Assembly: GCF_003011885.1 (NCBI RefSeq)
Contig: NZ_PXXO01000015.1
Span: 1 to 56,448, forward strand
DNA length: 56,448 nt
Reading direction: 5' to 3'
Source: Cyanobium usitatum str. Tous
GTDB taxonomy: Bacteria; Cyanobacteriota; Cyanobacteriia; PCC-6307; Cyanobiaceae
The notes below the pieces were generated by a model. The model saw only the letters and a list, made by a program, of their open reading frames with translations. It had not been told where the DNA came from and did no database searches. Both the position numbers and the translations under genes were made by a program. This document shows, one piece after another, positions 51,559 through 56,448 of the stretch; within the stretch, counting starts at the first letter, position 1; every line of letters begins with the position of its first letter.

Positions 51559-53166
51559 TCATGCAGCTGTGGGCAGTCGCGGGCAGGCTTCCACCAGGAT
51601 TCGGGTGATGGCGGTCTGGGGATCGCTCAGCAGCCGGGAGCCGGGGCCCTCCTCCACGATCTTCCCCCCCTCCAGCACCAGCACCCGGTGGCAGAAGCCA
51701 CTGGCCACCGACAGGTCGTGGGTGACAAACAGCATCCCCAACCCCAGGCGCTCCTGCAGCTCCCGCAGCAGGGCCAGCACATCTGCCTGCACCTCGGCAT
51801 CCAGCATGCTGACGCTCTCATCGCAGAGCAGCACCTGGGGCTCCAGGATCAGGGCACGGGCAATCGCTACCCGTTGCTGCTGACCACCAGAGAGTGTGCG
51901 GGGCAGGCGGTTTTCAAAGCTTTCCGGGGGGGTGAGCCCCACCGCTGTCAGCAGTTCGCGGGCGCGTTGACGGGCCTGGGAGCGGTTGGCCAGGCCGTGG
52001 ATCAGCAGGGGATCGGCAATCGTCTCACCCACCACCATCTGGGGGTTGAGGCAGGCCAGCGGGTCCTGAAACACCATCTGAATGCCGCGCCGGGCCTGGC
52101 GCAGGGCTCGGCCCCGCAGGCTGAGCAGGTTTGTGCCCTGCAGCCGCACCGTGCCACCCCGCACCGGCGCCAGCCCCATCAGGGCGCGGCAGAGGGTGCT
52201 TTTGCCGCAGCCGGAGGCTCCCACCAAGCCGATGGTTTCGCCCTGCTGCAGGCGCAGGCTGACGCCATCCACCGCCTTAAGCCAGCGGGCTTGCCAGGGC
52301 AGGGATTGCAGTGGATGCCAGCTGCGCAGCTGCTCGATTTCCAGCAGTAGCGATGCTGGCGGTGGCGGCAAACTTTCGGCGCCCTCCCGCTCCCGTGCCT
52401 TGGCCACCAGCCGTTGGGCCAGGGCGGAGGCGGGGGCCATCAGCAACTGCCGGGCTGGCGCCTGTTCCACCAGGCGTCCCTGATCAAGTACGGCGATCTG
52501 GTCGCACCAGCGGCCCGCCATGGCCAGGTCGTGGCTGATCAGCAGCAGGGCGCTGCCCGCTTCGCGGCAGAGGTTGCTGAGCTCCGCCATCACCTGGCCG
52601 GCTACGGCCACATCCAGGCTGGTGGTGGGTTCATCGGCGATCACCAGCGGCGGCTCCAGGGCCATCGCCAGGGCGATCGCTAAGCGCTGGCGCATGCCGC
52701 CACTGAATTCATGGGGATAGCTGCCGTAGCGCTCCGGGCCGATGCCCACCCGGGTCAGAAGGGTTTCCGCCCGTTGTCGCACCTGGCGCCTCTGCCAGCG
52801 GGGCCGGTGGGCCGCCAGGGTGTCGGCCAGGTGATCGCCGATCGTCAGCAGTGGGTTGAGGCGGGTCATCGGGTCCTGGAACACCAGCCCCACCGCTTCA
52901 CCGCGCAGTTGGCGCAGGGCCGGACGGGCCATTTGGCTGGGGTCCTGACCCGCTAGCAGCAGGGAGCCGCTGCACTGGCTGCCCGGGGGCAGTAGTTGCA
53001 GCACTGCCCGCGCCACGGTGCTCTTGCCGCAGCCGGAAGGACCCACCAGGGCCAGGCGATCGCCGGCCGCCAGGGTCAGGTTCAGGCCGTCGAGGGTGGG
53101 GCGCTCCGCTTCGGGATAGCGCACCACCAGGTTCTCAATTGCGAGCACGGGGCTGGTCATGGCCAC
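51559..53166 (-). CDS. Dipeptide/oligopeptide-type ABC transporter, two ATPases fused
   Basis: 535 aa holding two ATP-binding domains like DppD and DppF in one chain. Domain 1: Walker A GPSGCGKSTVAR, signature FSGGMRQRLAIA, Walker B LVIADEPTT. Domain 2 (from about 280): GASGCGKSTLCR, LSGGQQQRVAIARA, VLLCDESVSMLD. It probably energises peptide or nickel uptake. No permease or binding protein lies next to it. ATG 53166 is 46 bp from the divergent relA start. Confidence 0.93.
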   Translation of the reverse strand: MAMTSPVLAIENLVVRYPEAERPTLDGLNLTLAAGDRLALVGPSGCGKSTVARAVLQLLPPGSQCSGSLLLAGQDPSQMARPALRQLRGEAVGLVFQDPMTRLNPLLTIGDHLADTLAAHRPRWQRRQVRQRAETLLTRVGIGPERYGSYPHEFSGGMRQRLAIALAMALEPPLVIADEPTTSLDVAVAGQVMAELSNLCREAGSALLLISHDLAMAGRWCDQIAVLDQGRLVEQAPARQLLMAPASALAQRLVAKAREREGAESLPPPPASLLLEIEQLRSWHPLQSLPWQARWLKAVDGVSLRLQQGETIGLVGASGCGKSTLCRALMGLAPVRGGTVRLQGTNLLSLRGRALRQARRGIQMVFQDPLACLNPQMVVGETIADPLLIHGLANRSQARQRARELLTAVGLTPPESFENRLPRTLSGGQQQRVAIARALILEPQVLLCDESVSMLDAEVQADVLALLRELQERLGLGMLFVTHDLSVASGFCHRVLVLEGGKIVEEGPGSRLLSDPQTAITRILVEACPRLPTAA

Positions 53167-53212
53167 CAGCTTGGCCCCACTTGCCTACGATGAGGGGAAC
53201 CCGCAGGCTTAA

Positions 53213-55543
53213 ATGCTCAGGGCGGCCCCAAATCTGGATGCATCGGCCGTAGCCACTCGAGTGGCGGCCGCTCCAGCTCTGGTGCGCAAGCCAATCCGCA
53301 CTCCTGCCGACTACGGCGTGCCCCTGCCGGACTGGTTGCAGCGCTGCATCGAGCATGTGCCGCCGGGACAGGGGGTGAGCTGCCCCACCGATGCCGAGGC
53401 CCTGCTGGCCTCTGCTTTTGACTTCGCCTACCAGCTTCATGAGGGCCAGTATCGGGCCAGTGGCGAGCCTTACATCATTCATCCGGTCGCCGTTGCCGAC
53501 CTGCTGCGTGATATCGGTGCCAGCGCCGGCGTGATCGCTGCGGGCTTCCTGCACGACGTGGTGGAGGACACCGAGGTCACCGCTGAGGAGATCGAACAGC
53601 ACTTCGGCGCCGAGGTGCGGTCGCTGGTGGAGGGGGTTACCAAGCTCGGCGGCATTCACTTCACCAACCACACCGAAGCCCAGGCTGAAAACCTGCGCCG
53701 CATGTTCCTGGCCATGGCCAGCGACATCCGGGTGGTGCTGGTGAAGCTGGCCGATCGGTTGCACAACATGCGCACCATCGCGGCGCTCAAGCCCGAAAAG
53801 CAGTTGCGCATCGCCCGGGAAACCCGGGAGATCTATGCCCCCCTGGCCAATCGCCTCGGCATTGGCCGGCTGAAGTGGGAGCTGGAAGATCTGGCCTTCA
53901 AGATCCTCGAGCCCGAGGCCTATCGGGATGTGCAGCAGCAGGTGGCCACCAAGCGCAGCGAGCGCGAGGAGCGCCTGGCGGTCACGGTGCAATTGCTGCG
54001 CGACCGGCTTGCCGCCGTGGGCTTGGCCAATTGCGAAGTAAGCGGCCGGCCCAAGCACCTTTATGGCATCTGGAGCAAGATGCAGCGCCAGCAGAAGGCG
54101 TTCCACGAGATCTACGACGTGGCGGCTCTGCGGATTCTTTGCCCCAACTTCGAGAGTTGTTATCGGGCTTTAGCGGTGGTGCACGACACCTTCCGGCCGA
54201 TCCCGGGGCGCTTCAAGGATTACATCGGCTTGCCTAAGCCCAATGGCTACCAATCCCTGCATACGGCGGTGATCGGCCGGCATCGGCCGATCGAAGTGCA
54301 GATTCGCACCACCGACATGCACCAAGTGGCCGAATACGGCATTGCTGCCCATTGGAAATACAAGGAGGGCGGTTCGCCGGCCGCCTCTGGAGCAGATGCC
54401 GAGCGGTTCAACTGGCTGCGGCAGCTGGTTGATTGGCAGAAGGATGACGGTGGCACCGACAGCAACGACTTCCTGCGCTCGATCAAAGAAGATCTCTTTG
54501 ATGAGGAGGTGTTTGTATTTACTCCCAATGGCGATGTGGTGGGTTTGCGTAAGGGTTCTACGGCCGTAGATTTCGCCTATCGCATCCACTCGGAAATCGG
54601 CAATCATTGCCAGGGCGTGCGCATTAATGACCGGCTATGCCCGCTCGCCACGCCTCTGCGGAATGGTGACTTCGTGCAGGTGGTTACCGCCAAGACGGCC
54701 CATCCAAGCCTCGACTGGCTCAATTTCGTCGCTACCCCCACGGCCCGTAATCGCATTCGCCACTGGTATAAAACCAGCCACCGAGAAGACAACCTCCAGC
54801 GCGGCACCGAGATGCTCGAGCGCGAGCTCGGCCGCGATGGCTTCGATGCCCTGCTCAATGGTGAGGCGATGGCCAAGGTGGCCCGCCGCTGCAATCTCAC
54901 CTGCACCGAGGACCTGCTGGCCTCCCTCGGCTTTGGTGGGGTCACCCTGCATCAGGTGCTCAACAGGCTGCGGGAGGAAATGCGTCTGGCCAGCGAAGCC
55001 TCCGCCCCCGTGGTCAGCAATGAGCAGGTCGCGGCCAAGGTGGCGGCCCACGCTGCCCAGGTGGCGCATCAAGCGCCGGTGGGTGGGGGTGGCACCAGCT
55101 CAATCCTTGGCCTTGAGGGCCTCGATTACAGGCTCGGGGGCTGCTGCAGTCCCCTGCCTGGCGAGCAGATTCTTGGGGCGGTGGCTCTCGGCAACCATGG
55201 CATCACCATCCACCGCCAGGACTGCTCCAATGTGGCCCAGGTGCCGGCCGAAAGGCGGCTGCCGGTGCGCTGGAATTCCGCCTCCGAGACGCGCCCGCGC
55301 CGCTACCCGGTGCAGCTGCGCATCGAGGTGCTCGATCGCGTTGGGGTGCTTAAAGACATCCTCACTCGCCTTTCAGATCACCGCATCAACGTCTGCGATG
55401 CCCGGGTGCGCACCAATCCCGGCAAGCCGGCCCGCATCGATCTGCGGGTGGAGCTTGAAAGTGCCAGCCAGCTAGCCAGCACCATTAATCAGATCCGCTC
55501 CATGGCCGATGTGCTCGACATCGCCCGCACGGGGATTGGCTAG
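53213..55543 (+). CDS. spoT: Bifunctional (p)ppGpp synthetase/hydrolase
   Basis: 776 aa Rel/SpoT. The HD hydrolase is intact (HPVAVADLL, FLHDVVEDT near 114). The synthetase has GRPKHLYGIWSKM, YDVAALRIL and the RFKD motif (RFKDYIGLPKPNGYQSLHT) typical of bifunctional enzymes. TGS (VFVFTPNGDVVGL) and a C-terminal ACT domain follow. It controls the stringent response. Confidence 0.96.
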   Translation: MLRAAPNLDASAVATRVAAAPALVRKPIRTPADYGVPLPDWLQRCIEHVPPGQGVSCPTDAEALLASAFDFAYQLHEGQYRASGEPYIIHPVAVADLLRDIGASAGVIAAGFLHDVVEDTEVTAEEIEQHFGAEVRSLVEGVTKLGGIHFTNHTEAQAENLRRMFLAMASDIRVVLVKLADRLHNMRTIAALKPEKQLRIARETREIYAPLANRLGIGRLKWELEDLAFKILEPEAYRDVQQQVATKRSEREERLAVTVQLLRDRLAAVGLANCEVSGRPKHLYGIWSKMQRQQKAFHEIYDVAALRILCPNFESCYRALAVVHDTFRPIPGRFKDYIGLPKPNGYQSLHTAVIGRHRPIEVQIRTTDMHQVAEYGIAAHWKYKEGGSPAASGADAERFNWLRQLVDWQKDDGGTDSNDFLRSIKEDLFDEEVFVFTPNGDVVGLRKGSTAVDFAYRIHSEIGNHCQGVRINDRLCPLATPLRNGDFVQVVTAKTAHPSLDWLNFVATPTARNRIRHWYKTSHREDNLQRGTEMLERELGRDGFDALLNGEAMAKVARRCNLTCTEDLLASLGFGGVTLHQVLNRLREEMRLASEASAPVVSNEQVAAKVAAHAAQVAHQAPVGGGGTSSILGLEGLDYRLGGCCSPLPGEQILGAVALGNHGITIHRQDCSNVAQVPAERRLPVRWNSASETRPRRYPVQLRIEVLDRVGVLKDILTRLSDHRINVCDARVRTNPGKPARIDLRVELESASQLASTINQIRSMADVLDIARTGIG

Positions 55544-55689
55544 GGCAGGGTGAAGCCCGAGGTGTTGAGGTGCTTGAGGTCGAGCATCACCAGCGTCAGC
55601 CACACCAGCAGGGCCAAGCCGCCAACGGCGCCGAAGCCAAGCAGCAGGGTCGACAGTGCTGAGCGCGCAGATCCCTTGCCGTTTGTCAC
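55540..55689 (-). CDS. Small single-helix membrane protein (49 aa)
   Basis: GTG start, basic N-terminus (TNGKGSARSALST), then one hydrophobic helix (LGFGAVGGLALLVWLTLVML) and a short tail. Function unknown. It ends in a four-base overlap with the spoT stop. Longer upstream frame sequence is not protein-like. Confidence 0.6.
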   Translation of the reverse strand: MTNGKGSARSALSTLLLGFGAVGGLALLVWLTLVMLDLKHLNTSGFTLP

Positions 55690-55840
55690 GAGTACCCCTG
55701 GATTGGATCTGATTCTCTCACTGCTGGGGCGTTTGCCTCCTGGCGGTGAGCTGGAGGAGCGGCTGGCGCGGTCGTGACGTCCGCTACAGCGTGCCTTTGA
55801 AGGCCCAGTTACAACCTGGCCATTCCCCGGATTCCCCACC

Positions 55841-55921
55841 ATGACCTCCGAGCAGGCGGCCCAGCTGATAGAGGACACCTTGGACCTGGTGCATCAGCGC
55901 CAAACCACGGACCAGCACTGA
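55841..55921 (+). CDS. Possible 26-aa peptide
   Basis: ATG followed by TSEQAAQLIEDTLDLVHQRQ and six further codons before TGA. Helical and acidic. Nothing but composition supports it; there is no clear ribosome site. The surrounding 55690-56050 shows no other supported gene. Confidence 0.25.
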   Translation: MTSEQAAQLIEDTLDLVHQRQTTDQH

Positions 55922-56050
55922 GATTTCAGGGGCATAGGAGAACGGTTAAGCGCCTCGGAAGCTATCTCTAGCGCATAAGACCGTGTCCTTAGTGCGACAT
56001 GCTAAGTGCATGTTTAAGTGGGGACTTGACCTGGATCCTGTGGGTCGTTC

Positions 56051-56344
56051 ATGGCATGGCAGGTCTTTCGCGCTGGTCTGATGCGTAAGGCGCCAACGCT
56101 TCGGTGGAACAACGGTTCGATCCAGATGCGGGTGCGGGTCAATGCCATCGATCAGCGGTTGCACCGCCTGGGTCGCTGGGACGGTCCTCTTGCCGTTGCC
56201 CGTGCCCAGCTCATCAGCGCCCAGATCTGGAGTGACTTTCAAGCAGGAGATCTGGATCCCACCCTGCAGAAGTATCAGACCCACAGTGCTTTAGAGGATG
56301 TGGGTAGCGCCCCTCCGAGTGGTGTAACTCAGGAGGTCCTGTGA
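56051..56344 (+). pseudogene. N-terminal fragment resembling an integrase arm domain
   Basis: 97 aa. The core SIQMRVRVNAIDQRLHRLG followed by ARAQLISAQIWSDFQAGDLD and PTLQKYQ looks like the N-terminal arm-binding domain of tyrosine recombinases, where a strand pair is followed by a helix and a D-x-(T/S)-L-x-x-Y end. The core-binding and catalytic domains are missing and a stop follows. It is therefore probably a truncated integrase, though a stand-alone protein cannot be ruled out. The final 100 bases hold nothing I can support. Confidence 0.5.
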
Positions 56345-56448
56345 CCCTTTCCGGAGGGTGAACAGGAGCAGTCAAGAGATGACTGCTTGGAAGCTGACTG
56401 CGCAGCTCCGTTCATCCACTATGAACCCTGATCGCTGAATTGGCAACT

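Overview
The window looks like chromosome of a high-GC picocyanobacterium (Synechococcus/Cyanobium type). The evidence is the gene order clpB-secE-nusG-rplK-rplA-(transporter)-rplJ-rplL, the DUF3747 protein, the BgtB-like fused transporter, a pilMNOQ cluster and a MoxR/DUF58/transglutaminase cluster. It has two very different halves. Species is not determined.

Bases 1-14117 are a lower-GC accessory region made of integrated mobile elements. Two related tyrosine recombinases (3166-4593 and 12428-13960) point the same way. Each has its 5' end facing a copy of a 21-bp imperfect repeat (4764-4784 and 14097-14117). The simplest reading is two integrative elements in tandem at one attachment site: a left element that enters from outside the window and ends at 4784, and a right element of about 9.3 kb at 4785-14117. 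The left element carries small coupled genes under a perfect consensus promoter, a repeat-rich AT-rich region and a primase-like zinc protein. The right element carries a serine recombinase with a palindrome-rich upstream region, a small protein duplicated in the left element, a possible HUH-type replication protein whose gene begins with twin hairpins, three overlapping mini-genes of ribbon-helix-helix type, an unknown 305-aa protein, a row of small phage-like genes, a secreted RTX calcium-binding protein and relics of older genes, including the tail of a third integrase.

Bases 14118 to about 55900 are dense core chromosome: an ABC1 kinase, enolase, glyoxalase I, ClpB, the SecE/NusG/ribosomal L11-L1-L10-L12 block (interrupted by an amino-acid ABC transporter gene and keeping an L10 leader), DUF3747, RNase HI, dihydroorotate dehydrogenase, type IV pilus genes pilMNOQ, a RodZ-like protein, a pentapeptide protein with the transglutaminase/DUF58/MoxR operon, a threonine-phosphate decarboxylase, a FitAB-type toxin-antitoxin pair, MurG, an OmpR/EnvZ two-component system, three small exported proteins, phosphoglycerate kinase, UspA, RbgA/YlqF, an RluD-type pseudouridine synthase, a fused dipeptide-type ABC ATPase and a bifunctional RelA/SpoT. 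Many neighbours overlap by 1-20 bases.

The last 400 bases hold a fragment that resembles the N-terminal arm-binding part of another integrase, so a second insertion scar may begin here. I saw no rRNA, tRNA or CRISPR array by eye.
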